From positions 1 through 22,500 of the forward strand of contig ADNK01002827.1 in assembly GCA_000320545.1 (NCBI GenBank): a stretch of 22,500 bases of DNA, read 5' to 3'. How positions within the stretch are numbered: the stretch's first letter is position 1; each line of letters opens with the position of its first letter. The position numbers were made by a program, and so were the translations under genes. Source of the stretch: Bigelowiella natans CCMP2755. Lineage: Eukaryota > Cercozoa > Chlorarachniophyceae. The notes beneath the pieces are model-generated. The model made no database searches, was not told the origin of the DNA, and saw only the letters and a list, made by a program, of their open reading frames with translations. Positions 1 to 10,127 of this stretch are shown in pieces.

Positions 1-573
1 CAGAAGAGCAGAGTGTCATCGCCAAGAGGTATATCCCACCTTATTCACCAATTTTCGTCTCTTTTCTTGCCTATTCCCCCCCCCCCCCCCCCCCTCTCTC
101 TCTCTCTCTCTCTTTCCTCTTTACCTATGTAACAACTACATATGTGCGCAAGTGCGTAGTTTTACTGTGATATACTGAGGTTTTGGTCACGTTCACAATA
201 TCTTCTTGTCTCTAATGACCAATGCGCCGCCGCTCTATGTACGTGCAGATCCGCAGCAGCAGGCAAATCGGGACTCGACGCTGTCCTTTTGAAGGAGAAG
301 GAGAAAGGAGTAGCGACAATACCCTCTCGCAACAGTAATAGTGGTGGCCTTGGAAATGCGACATCGGTAATCAGTGAATCCCCTTAAAACTTAGTTTAAG
401 TATTATCAACGTGAAGGGTTTCGCGCATGATGATCAACAACCAGCCATAATCTACTGCTTTTGGTATCGCTGTACAGGCAGCAGACACGGGTGGTGGACG
501 CTATGAAGCCGTGTTGCATGGTGATGACGGGAACAATGAAAACAATGGAGCTGCAACACCGATTGTACCATAA
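1..573 (+). CDS. 3' end of an unrecognised split gene (three last exons)
   Basis: Exons 1-28, 249-366 and 478-573 join in one frame. Donors are GT at 29 (GTATAT) and 367 (GTAATC); acceptors are the CAG ending at 248 and at 477; TAA stop at 571-573. The first two bases complete a codon from an exon left of the window. The visible 80 residues begin EEQSVIAKRSAAAGKSGLDA, run through a basic patch (LLKEKEKG) and end in a Gly/Asn/Ala-rich tail (GDDGNNENNGAATPIVP). No domain is recognised; low complexity suggests a disordered C-terminus. Support is that three exons keep phase (2, 0, 0) with good splice sites. The function must lie in the part outside the window. The gene converges on the minus-strand gene at 1498-2775. 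Confidence 0.6.
76..113. repeat. poly-C run followed by (CT)n
   Basis: Nineteen C in a row (76-94) are followed by a CT dinucleotide tract. It lies in the intron between the first two exons of the gene at 1-573 and may serve as a pyrimidine-rich stretch there, although it is far from the acceptor at 248. Confidence 0.9.
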
Positions 574-739
574 CGATGGCGTCTGCGAGTCGAGCAACAA
601 CTTAATTTCTCCAACCCTTTGTCTACATGTGTGCGAAGTCAATACACAAGTTCTGATTTAATTGTATGGGTTCACAGATAAATATTAAAAAACAAAAACT
701 ACCAAGCTACCAAATGACTGTTTGTTACAAAGCCAGAAT

Positions 740-775
<36 letters not shown>

Positions 776-1497
776 CTTGACATTATCCTTTTACGTATGT
801 AGTAGTAGCTTAGCCATCATGAATTCGTCTTCACGCTCATCGATGCACATTGACGTGCTAGCGTGGCTCTCTTTCAATGTAGCACTGTATTGCTGCAGAA
901 TACGACCAAAAGCATAACTACAGCAGCAGTAATTGTGCATGTTTAGATCGCGTCTAGGCATAAGGCATGCTAGTATGTGGTATAGATCATATGTGTTTTA
1001 TTGATCTGCATGTTATATTGCGTCGCCTTGACTATGCGTGGCGCACAGAAAGAGTTCGAATAAAATATGAGGCGAAAATGTCTACACATAAAGACTAATG
1101 ACAAATAGGTGATGTACATTATTACATAGCGCGCATCAAATGTAATTTGCATGTGCCTTCAAAAGCCATTTAATTCATTGCAATTTGAGGATTATTACAG
1201 CACGTCTAGATGGTCAATTGAAGTATATGAGAGAGCCATAAGCATTCCCTTTAGATGAAAGTCTAGATTTTGCATGATTAGAATCGTCACAATGCGCTAG
1301 TGCGAGCCGTTGCCATGCACGCACGCTGTCTATCTATGTTCACTTTTACACATACACGTGGCTAATGTTCGCTACTGTTATATAAAATCTAGCGATCGTT
1401 CTTTGCGCAGGTATCTACCTACAGCACAGCCCATCCTGTGTGGTATCGCTGCATCTTTAATGCTTCTCTATCTAGATTTGTGGCCATGTTAGATCAA
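574..1497. other. intergenic region between convergent genes
   Basis: No exon pair with splice signals and sustained phase was found. It would hold the 3' UTRs of the two converging genes. A (CA)17 tract lies at 741-774. AT-rich segments occur near 680 and 1060 (AATAAA at about 1059-1064), but a poly(A) site cannot be assigned. The open frames here are short and cross the repeat. Confidence 0.6.
741..774. repeat. (CA)17 microsatellite
   Basis: Uninterrupted CA dinucleotides in intergenic DNA downstream of the gene at 1-573. Confidence 0.95.
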
Positions 1498-2775
1498 CTA
1501 TGTCTGCATTATGCTAACCAGTTCTTTGATGGAAGCGAGAGGCATTCCTCCTGATGTCGGCGGCATGTCTTCTCTTATAGGAAGACTGGAGGATAACCCC
1601 TCTGCCTTTCGGGTGGAACGCAGGAGAAGCATTTTAGTAAAGGCAACCCACGCATTGAGCTTCAGTCGCTTGTCCCAGCTGGCCGCGAGGGCGTAAAACT
1701 TCTCAAGTGCTATTCTGGCATGGAACGCCGCTCGCCCATAGTGAAGTTTCCTGAAATAGAGTTGTGCTACAAGCACATGAGGCTCTGCTACCCATGGGTT
1801 ATGGTTCGCAGCAAGAGTCAACCTGCGAATCTGTTCGTCGATATCGATATCTACATCACCAGTAACGACAGACCAATACAGGTCCCTGGCCAAAGTCTCA
1901 TTCTCTCTCGAAAGCACCTTCCGGCATTGATCAAAGATCGGGGGGGGGGTGTCGAGGTGCGTTCTAATCGTGTGGCAAATGGCAGACATCCAGTAGAGAG
2001 CTATGGCGGGCCCTGTGTGTCCAGGGTACAGCCTCAGCGGTGATTCGACCTGATGATGATCCCTCCAAGCGTTGATTTCCACCATCTGATCGAGGTAGTC
2101 CGCAATGGTGACAACCATTACTTTGGCAGCCTCCTCAGACGAGATTTCGATACTACCGTTCAGGCGATGGGGGACCCTCAGGGTACTGAAGCCAGAGGTG
2201 GAACCAGTTGAATGGAGCTCGGCAGGGGGGAGCGGGTGGGGAGGCTCGGTGATATTGCCTGAGATGAGTTCTGACAAGCCGAGTACGGAGCCACGATGCA
2301 CGGTTCCGAACAGCCATACGAGCCTTTCTGCATCCGCTCCGATTATATTTCTCAGCTGCTTCCTCTCGGAGGATTTACTTGCATCCCACACGTAGAACTG
2401 GAAAAGATCGCCTGAATATCCCGTGTGGAATAGCCCTGCCCTTGCTACCTCAGTAGGCTGCCCCCAAGCAGCAAGGATGCTGAACGTTCCGACCAGGTGG
2501 TCCTTAAATATCTCACGCGCATGAGAGAACTGCATGAAAGCGGGTTCGTTACGTAAAACATCCATCATTCGAGGGGCTTCGACATCCAGAGCAACCCAAT
2601 TCTCACCGAGGACGTGCTCTACCCTGACGGGACGATGGAGTCTGCAGAATTCTCCATCGTTTTCTCGGTTTTCGACGCCATCCATGCTTCTATTCTCAAA
2701 CGAAGACACGGCCTTGATGATCGATGGACCCAACCCTCCCGCAGCACACACAAGAATGACCGCAGCTGCTTTCAT
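1498..2775 (-). CDS. intronless DUF6817-like protein with signal peptide and TPR-like C-terminus
   Basis: A single open frame of 425 residues, ATG at 2775-2773 and TAG at 1500-1498. The N-terminus (MKAAAVILVCAAGGLG) is hydrophobic and looks like a signal peptide or anchor. Residues about 80-160 resemble the DUF6817 family: H85 in FSHAREIF, H93 followed by LVGTFSIL, AAWGQ, and AGLFHTGYS (H117), which parallels the family's AGLFHSVYG signature. The three histidines could bind metal, but the family's activity is not known to me. A Pro-rich linker (about 175-190) follows. Residues about 315-385 are Ala/Leu/Tyr-rich helices (HVLVAQLYFRKLHYGRAAFH) that look like TPR repeats. Two Asn-X-Ser/Thr sites (N28, N174 region) fit passage through the ER. 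The gene has no intron, unlike the kinase and BolA-like genes. Domain name: moderate confidence; enzymatic role unknown. Confidence 0.75.
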   Translation of the reverse strand: MKAAAVILVCAAGGLGPSIIKAVSSFENRSMDGVENRENDGEFCRLHRPVRVEHVLGENWVALDVEAPRMMDVLRNEPAFMQFSHAREIFKDHLVGTFSILAAWGQPTEVARAGLFHTGYSGDLFQFYVWDASKSSERKQLRNIIGADAERLVWLFGTVHRGSVLGLSELISGNITEPPHPLPPAELHSTGSTSGFSTLRVPHRLNGSIEISSEEAAKVMVVTIADYLDQMVEINAWRDHHQVESPLRLYPGHTGPAIALYWMSAICHTIRTHLDTPPPIFDQCRKVLSRENETLARDLYWSVVTGDVDIDIDEQIRRLTLAANHNPWVAEPHVLVAQLYFRKLHYGRAAFHARIALEKFYALAASWDKRLKLNAWVAFTKMLLLRSTRKAEGLSSSLPIREDMPPTSGGMPLASIKELVSIMQT

Positions 2776-4142
2776 ACTCGAGCGTGTGGGGTGGGGTATC
2801 TTCGACTTTTGTTCGACAGGTTACCTACTCATCGGTGGGTTATTAGAGCGATTCCAGGGGTGGGCATTGTCGTCACTGATGAATTACCTGCAATCATCGA
2901 TGAAATTGTCGTCACTGATGAATTGCCTGCAATCATCGATGAAATTGCGTCTGCGTGCAACCTGCAAAAGAAAAAGGGGCGGAAAAGGAGGACACCCGCT
3001 CCTTCCTCGCTCTGGGTGCTGACAAGTCCTTGCAACGAGTGTTGTTGAGGCTCTGCTGCGTGCAAATGCCTGTCTCCCATGTGGTTCTGGCGCATGTAGT
3101 TTTGATCAACGCTTTCTTCATTGTTTATTGTTCTGGGGAACGAAATCAAGAACATGCAGGAATGCAACACCTGGTTGTGCTGCTTTGTCTTGAATGGCGT
3201 GCATGTCCAAATGTGCATCTCCCTCTGTCCTAGCTAGCTAGTCTCGGTCGGTCTCTCTCTCAGTCTAGCTGTGTGTGTGTGTGTGTGTTGTGACGCCAGT
3301 GTCACGTCCAACACTCTGGCACTGTTCGCTGAAACATGGGTTCATGTGTGCAACTCAAACTCAACAGCTGAACACGTGCCAATCCACATCTGAATGATGG
3401 CAAAAGCTAGAAAGGCACACGCAAACACATTTTTGGCACAAACAGCTAGACAGACGTGCATCGTGCGCGTGCTGGCACGGAGACTGAACCATGGTGATGC
3501 AAGTCGTCTCCGTGCTGCACGGGATCAACAGAACAAGTCAGCAATGGAAGCAACACATGCGCACATTGCATGGCAATTGAAAAAATGTGATCATTGATCA
3601 TTGATATCATTGCATCCGTCTCACGTCTCACACATTCTAGCACGTTCTAGCGTTGTGTGCACATGGCATGTCTACGTGTGCATGTGGCAGTGCAATGTCC
3701 ATGCTAGCATGCACACAAGACACACTGCTAGACCATGCGTGCACATCTTATGCGCACACTATCACACGCACAGTCATTGGTGCCCATCTAGCCATGCTCA
3801 TCAGGTGTAGCAGTGTTGTTCAATTCAATGGCGATCTGCTCGTGGCGTCTCGGTGAGTACGCAACGATCGACATCGTGTTGCATGCGAATGCGGACATGA
3901 CATCAGACACATTGCGACGACACTTCCTCTGAGTCGAAGGTTGTTGCAGCACGCAACAGTTTAATGTGATGAGTCCCATAATAGCTCCGATGAAAAGCTA
4001 AATCATGATTTATAAACCAAACGTTTTCGAGATACGGCTCGGCGGCACCAGTCAATCTTGACATGCATGGCAATTCAAAAGTTGTGATGCCATGAGAGTT
4101 CATAATGATGTCTCATAAGTAAGTAGACATCATCGCCTCGTA
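2776..4142. other. intergenic region between two minus-strand genes
   Basis: Holds the 39-bp duplication, a (GT)9 tract at 3271-3288 and the start of CTAGC and GCATG word enrichment (for example 3234-3272 and 3640-3740). It serves as upstream region of the 1498-2775 gene and downstream region of the 4143-7259 gene. Open frames here lack splice or domain support. Confidence 0.55.
2866..2947. repeat. 39-bp tandem duplication upstream of the DUF6817-like gene
   Basis: The unit starting ATTGTCGTCACTGATGAATT occupies 2866-2904 and 2905-2943 with a single difference (A or G in ATTACCTG / ATTGCCTG) and a 4-base start of a third unit. Each unit ends in ATCATCGATGA, which holds the palindrome ATCGAT. 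It lies 90-170 bases upstream of the ATG of the minus-strand gene, so it could be part of its promoter or 5' UTR. Confidence 0.95.
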
Positions 4143-7100
4143 TTAACATCCAAGTGGTGCAACCTGGACAGTCTCTATCAAAATTATCATTACAATTCTG
4201 CATGCAATATCCTGCAAAAATATTAAGTATGATATTTCGGACACTCTCTCTGAATTTTGCCGAAATTTGTACGCCAACACTGCTACCAGTATCGCGCAGC
4301 CTATCGAAACCAAAAAAGCAAAGACTACTCCATAATAATCCTCGGTGACCCATTGGTGCGTCTGTGCCTGTGACTCGTATCTAACCCCATTGCCATCATC
4401 GCGCTTGGAAGCGTTAGGAAGAGAAACTTTTGCGACTGGGACAATTGAGGCGGCGGATGTGGTGGGCGAGCGTGCACTCCACCAACTGCTACCGTTGAGT
4501 TTGTCGGAGCTCTTGAGGCCGTCATCCATAGTGTTGTTCAGGCTTTCAGTTGTCCATGCTGTTTTCCGTTCCGAAGGCTGCTTCTTTACTTTAGAGGATA
4601 CTTGGCGCTTTTCGGCTGCATCAAATGCCAACGAGCCTGCTATAACATTTGCAGTAACCAGCGGAACGTTGTTGGTGATGGGTTGGCCTCCTTCCTCATC
4701 CTCATCGTCCTCTTCTTTTTCTTCGTGGTCGTTGCCCTGCAAGTCCTCCCTCTGAATTTCGCCTCCTTCGTCCATGCCATCATCATCACCTACGTCGTCG
4801 TCACCGCCCATTTCCTCCTCGTCTCCCCCATCAAACTCGAATTCGGACTTGCAGCAGATGGTAGTGATACACACTAAGTATGCGAAGAAGGATCCTGTGT
4901 CTTTGCGCTTTTCACCGGTCATTTTTAGGCGATATTTTCCGGGCATATCTCGGCCAAATAAGGAACCGATGACATATGGAACGGGATAGGAAATGATGAA
5001 GGCGACAACCACAAGCGAGAAATCGCCGTTCAGGCCAGGAAGGCTCTGCTCCGTTCCGGCCAGGAGCGAACAGACGGCTGCTGAGTTGAAGAGCAGCGTC
5101 ATCAAAATGACAAGCCGTTTCCTTGTGTCGAGGAAATCTCCCTGCGGATGGAGCCCTATTGAGAGCCAGGGATGGCTTCGTGTCATACGCCACCTCACTG
5201 ATACGTACCAATTACCCCATGTTCTGGGCTTGAATAAGCGCACCCATGCCGCCTCCTGGATTGATCCCCAAAATATGCGTTCCGTCTGTCCGTCCAACTT
5301 ATTGTCAGATATCCGAGCTGTGTCGCGGAGCCAAGCGACCGGTAGACCAACGATAAGCACGGTGAACATGATGATTAGCATGATCACCACCCCGTTCTCG
5401 GTGGGATCAAAGGCGGACGATTTGAAGTCGTCGCTCGAAACTGTGTTCACCTCCACCTGTTTGCAGCATAGCATCGATGAACACCAAATCAGGATCATTC
5501 GTTCTTACGCCGAAGATTTCAATAATGTTTTTGTTTTGTCGTCTGGCATATAAGATATAAGAAATAACTTAATACAAGCTATATTTATGCGTTCACAAAC
5601 GTTGGTATTTTGCCTTTGAGTAGTCGCTACCGATCCGTCACCTGTAATCGAGAAGATTAATGGATCCCAGTAATATGCACCGCACGCTACAGGAGCTGCT
5701 GTAGGACTCATCGTGAGGAAGAAATCAGGCCCCCAGTTTTCTCCTTTGCAGCTAGCATTGTAATAACACGAATCGGGATTGTTTGGGTCTAGCTGGAAGT
5801 ACGTGGGATTTTCCGGATCCTCAGACAATGCATACAGATTATTATCTGAGCGCTTCAGCCGAATAGTTGTAGTATTAAAGCGGGTACCGTTTACCTTGCA
5901 GATAAATTGTGTCGAAAATTTCATGATGACGGTTCTTTGGTTAATGTCACAGTTGCGAATTGGTAGGTATTGGCTTTCGCGTATGTTCTCAGCCGAATAC
6001 ATTACTGTCACTGTGTTCTCGCTGTGATTGACGTAGGCGCTAGTGCTATCTCTCAAATGCGCGATCATCTTCTTGTTCTCCGTCGAATTACTCGTGAGTC
6101 CCTCTTGAGCTGTTGTAAGGCAAATTTCAAGCCCCCCTCCAGATTTAGGTTTGAATTCATAGACAATCTCGACATCGCAACCGTTGGCACCAGCTAATTT
6201 GCGAGCATAAGATAACCCTTCATTACGACTATCGTTGAGTGCAGCCTGGCGCTCGTCTTCACTAGCGAAAGCAAATACCCTGGCAGTCATATCATGGACT
6301 GGCGTCGCTGTAACCATCACTCCAGAGGAGTATAACCACTCATCTTCACGGACCTTGCAAGTCGTGTTTGAGCCGCCATATACTGATTTGACTGAAGAGT
6401 TATACCAAACCCGATTTAACTTATCTTCGCTGTAAAATGGTGTTGAATCAGCGTCTTTTGTTTGTAGGTGATTAACCTCGCTAATTTCGAAAAACACCCC
6501 CCCCCAAAAATATTGCCCATACTCATCCTCCTTGGGGTACGTGCAGGTGGTGGTATCAGCGCCCAGCGCGGAGCATTGCCCAATGGTACTATTTCCAGCT
6601 TTAGAAGCATTCACATCTTTGCCAAATCTATCTTTAAATGTCTTGCAAGGCAATGAAGATCTTTGCTCAAATGTCCCCATGTCATGAGAACTTTTTACTA
6701 CAGGGTCTAGCATCGTATCGTTGTAGCTGCTGCCTTTCGACATGCAAATGAAATTGTATCTTCTTGGTAGTCCATATGTCCTTTCGCGATTGACAATGAA
6801 GCCACGTTGTCCAGCTGGGATCGAGGTCCACCAATCGTACCAAGCGGACTGCCAATCGGTCTGATCTGTTGGGCATTTATTGCTCGTTGAGTCGGTTGAG
6901 ACGTTTGCGCAGACATACTTGTACCACGTGTTTTGTTGCGTTGAAGATAGTTGACATGTAGTGTAAATATCCCACTGCTGTTGCGGAGAACCAGCACAAG
7001 GGTCATTCGAGTAAAAACTTCCTTGGCCAATACTGCAGTCGACCATCAACGAACCGGGCCCATTGATGTCCCAACAACTCGCGCTGTCAGTCCATGCGCT

Positions 7101-7259
7101 TTTGGAGATGAGAGAATTGCAGGAAGAACTGTTATGATTTTCCAACTTCCATTGCATCTTAGCGCTAACAGATATTCGGCAGAAAGCAGCGAGGATCAGA
7201 AGCATTGCCACAAGAGATTGGGCACCAGACGACGACGAAGGTACGAACGCCATCATCAT
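4143..7259 (-). CDS. large polycystin-like membrane protein with secreted-type ectodomain
   Basis: Two exons, 7259-5631 and 5456-4143, about 980 residues. The upstream open frame reaches 7301 only through a TTG; the first ATG is 7259 (three ATGs in a row) and is followed by a signal peptide (SLVAMLLILAAFCRISVSA). The ectodomain (about 35-543) has many Cys and Asn-X-Ser/Thr sites. An in-frame TAA at 5507-5505 separates the two parts; a 174-base intron removes it (donor GTAGCG after 5631, acceptor AAACAG before 5456, both phase 0). The second exon holds membrane helices near 566-585, 657-677 and 688-711. The segment HPWLSIGLHPQGDF..TRKRLVILMT and the helix FSLVVVAFIISYPVPYVIG resemble the region around TM2-TM3 of polycystin-1-type proteins. 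A cytosolic-type loop (about 748-900) is very acidic (runs of D/E) then basic. Another helix follows (GVVFAFLVSIGCAILVAVLA) and a hydrophobic tail. No PLAT or GPS motif was found. Family call is inference. Confidence 0.6.
5457..5630 (-). other. inferred 174-base intron of the membrane protein gene
   Basis: Reading through would give a TAA at 5507-5505. Donor TCG|GTAGCG and acceptor AAACAG|GTGGAG both fall between codons, so removal joins FSITGDGS to VEVNTVSSDD. A second acceptor-like site (TATATGCCAG, ending at about 5552) exists but leads into the TAA. Confidence 0.6.
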
Positions 7260-7761
7260 CTGCGAGAGCGCCGTTTCGCGGAATCTACAGGAGAAACCCA
7301 ACGAATCCTGAATGCGACTTCGTGATCGGCATGTCGTAATTGCAAAACGGTCAATATTTTTTTAACTGTGAATGACGTGGTTACACTGTTCATTAAGTGA
7401 AAATCACAATTAGATCTAATGATGCAGTTGCATGCAAAATTTTGCAGTAACTTTGTCACATTGCGACAACGAAAATCAGCAATAGGACACAGGAAATGTC
7501 CTTGCCCTCGGTTGCACATTTTGTTTCTGTTGTGTTGCGACAAGCACAAGGAGCATGCGCTGACAACTGCTGACTGGACAGTGCACACACAAGCATGTTG
7601 GCATGCAATCAGTGAGAATGATGCTAGTGATGGGGGCTTCGCTCCATCGATCCTAGGACACAGTCTAGCAGTGCTAGATCATGCTTCAGTCTAGCAGGGT
7701 TAGTGCTTGCCATGCTGGTGTGCTAGCATGGGCTAGCTAGCTAGCAGGGCCACATCTGCTA

Positions 7762-7900
7762 GCTCATGATGGACATGCAATGTGATGTGTGCACATTGCA
7801 TGCACCATGTTGCTGTGTCTAACACAAGGTATACTCATGATAGACATGCAACATGACACACATGTATGCATCATGTGCATGCCACATTGCTGTCTTTCCA
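7762..7900. repeat. diverged direct duplication, about 65-70 bp per copy
   Basis: Copy 1 (about 7762-7827) and copy 2 (about 7832-7900) share an order of words: CTCATGAT(G/A)GACATGCAA, then a TGTG/CACA stretch, then GCATG, then TTGCTGT. Copies differ at many positions and in length. A further match, ATGATAGACATGCAA, is found near 20581-20595 in another intergenic island. Confidence 0.65.
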
Positions 7901-7988
7901 GCTGTGTCTGTTGTGCTCTGCTGGCTAGCTGGAGCTGTCTCACATCTAGCTAGCTAGCCGCCATGCCAGGCAGCACTAGAGCATCCAG

Positions 7989-8008
7989 CATGCTAGCTAG
8001 CTAGCATG
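7989..8008. repeat. perfect 20-bp palindrome CATGCTAGCTAGCTAGCATG
   Basis: The 20 bases equal their own reverse complement. It is the cleanest palindrome in the word island and could be a protein-binding site, a cruciform, or a by-product of the CTAG word bias. Confidence 0.9.
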
Positions 8009-8963
8009 GTGACTAGATCTAGCACAGGACTGTGGATCTTGCAAGCTAGCAAGAGATCTAGAGATGGCCATGATCAGATGGCGCGATCGATCAAACAAGA
8101 AATTTTTCAGATGTACGTTGCATGCTAGCATGGCTAGATGGCCGCCATGCTGCACAGCATGCATCGCTAGATCGCTAGCTAGCTAGACGATCGCGTGTGG
8201 ACAATCTAGCATGCAACACTGTACGCTAGTATAGTAGTACGTGCATGACTCGATCTAGAGATGAGTGAATGCCAACGAACAAGGCGCAAAATGCTAGAAT
8301 GCTAGAATGACAAGCGCGCGTGTTCAACAAAACCACAGCTAGCCAGGTCGAGCGCACGTGCAAGTGCAAACATGCGAAATGATTCAAGTTTGTCACACAC
8401 CCACAACCCATGCAAAATAACTTGCACCATCTGTCTCGTAGCTGCTCCTGAGCTATGCATGTGTAGTACAACTAGATTACGATGAATTATTGATAGAGGT
8501 TTTCTACATGTGGTGACAAAAAAAAATAGCAATGCATCACAATGACCCTGGAAATACTGATCGAACTTGCAACCGTTTCCATCTAGTTGTACAGACAGAA
8601 GTGACTATGGGACTGTTACAAATCAGCCAGAACTTGGGAGCCCGATATCCATATAATGATGATTCCTGGATAGGGGTTTTCTTCATTCCAGCTGCTCAAA
8701 TTGTTTTCATCGAATAACAACGATTATTCTTCAAATTGTTGGTCAAAAGCGTCGAAAGCATTAACCTGTTTGAGTATCATAATATTCTCAAAACACACCG
8801 ATCCACATAATTATCGTGCCACCATCCGTCGTCAAAGTATGATGGCATAATAGCTTAGTGATTACTCAGCGCAACGCAAATTGAATGCTAGAAAAAGTGA
8901 TATCATTAACCCTAATCTGTTGCATGCTGCTGCTGCTTTAGAGGGTCTACCAAACCAATATCA

Positions 8964-8964
<1 letters not shown>

Positions 8965-8996
<32 letters not shown>
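8965..8996. repeat. (CAT)n microsatellite
   Basis: ATC/CAT trinucleotides immediately beyond the stop codon of the kinase gene on the minus strand. Confidence 0.9.
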
Positions 8997-8998
<2 letters not shown>

Positions 8999-9001
8999 CA
9001 T

Positions 9002-9303
9002 TCATACCTTCTCCTGTTTCACTGGCCGATGATATGTGTACCCAGACACAGCCTTGTCCTTATATTTCTTCATCGTGTTTGAGGTTGCCGAAAAGTCCTG
9101 CTCCTCCTCGATTTGGTCGAAGTTTTCCTCCCACTTGCTGCTGGGGATAATGGGTCCTCTTTCGTTGCGCAGTTTGCTCCAGTCGATGTTAGTAAAGAAA
9201 GGGTGTTTCTTCAGGTCGGAGAAACCAATGCGGCTGTTCTGGTCTGTCATCAGCTTGCGCATCATGTCCTCGGAATGGCGACTCAGATTTGCCTAAAGTG
9301 ATT

Positions 9304-9348
<45 letters not shown>

Positions 9349-9636
9349 CGACACACATACACACGCACCAACACTAACACTAACACTACTGTTGCATCAA
9401 GCAACACACTGAAGCACATATGTAAAACAACACTGAACACCGGCTTTGCAGCACCGACCGGCCACGGCAAAGGATGGATACAAGAGGGAAAAAAAAAACA
9501 GGAACCAACCGAAGATAAGTCGGTATTACCTCAGCAGGGAAAACGAGATGGTTTTGCCAGTTTACGATGTTCCGACAGGTGGTTAATGGGTCGTCGGCGT
9601 AGAAGGGAGGATACCTGTTAGCAAAAACAAACATAA

Positions 9637-9669
<33 letters not shown>

Positions 9670-10093
9670 TATTTATTTATATTGATGTATCATATCTTCG
9701 TTTTTATCCTCTCCTCTGTTCCCTCCCAACTGTCAGTCGCACACTCTTTCTTCCTCTTCTTATTACTGCACCACCTACCCGACAAGGCACTCGTACATGA
9801 TAACTCCAAGGGACCACCAGTCACAAGATTGGCCATAGCTACGAAATTGTGTAAGTAAGTATTAGAAAACATGAATGGAGGGAAGACAACGGTGGCGACC
9901 ATAACGGATAAAATGCACGCTCATATACTTTGTGTTATCATCATCATCGTCGTCAGCAGCAGCAGCATCATCATTGCTATCATTGCCTCAAAAAGTGACC
10001 GACCCTTGTTGATTGAAAACTTCAGGGGCGATATAGTCTGGTGTGCCCACAGTTGAGTACACCTAGTGATGACGATGATGGAGATGATGATGG

Positions 10094-10127
<34 letters not shown>

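Larger units (their letters stand above)
7660..8240. repeat. island of short palindromic words (CTAG, GCTAGC, GCATGC)
   Basis: The stretch contains dozens of CTAG and GCATG(C) words, often in runs such as GCTAGCTAGCTAGC (7733-7746 and 8160-8185 areas), with ATGCAT, AGATCT and CGATCG as well. Self-complementary words make the region able to fold at many points. It is not a clean tandem repeat. Similar texture occurs at 3230-3760 and 20280-20880, always between genes. Confidence 0.8.
7260..9001. other. intergenic region rich in CTAGC and GCATGC words
   Basis: No coding exon could be supported. The first part (7260-7650) is ordinary AT-rich sequence and would hold the promoter of the membrane protein gene. 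About 7660-8240 is packed with CTAG and GCATGC words (separate entry). 8241-8960 is plain sequence without recognised signals. A (CAT)n tract at 8965-8996 lies next to the kinase stop codon and probably in its 3' UTR. Confidence 0.6.

Noticed and set aside
5457-5560. A second open frame inside the intron of the membrane protein gene (EIFGVRTNDPDLVFIDAM) next to an acceptor-like TATATGCCAG.
   Set aside because: No upstream donor has the phase needed to enter this frame, and it cannot rejoin the next exon because it runs into a stop. Taken as chance unless transcripts show otherwise.
5496-7301. Reading the membrane locus as two separate genes with starts at 7301 and 5498.
   Set aside because: 7301 is a TTG, not an ATG; 5498 lies in the proposed intron. 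Both parts share one frame, a phase-0 intron joins them, and a secreted ectodomain followed by membrane helices makes sense as one protein.
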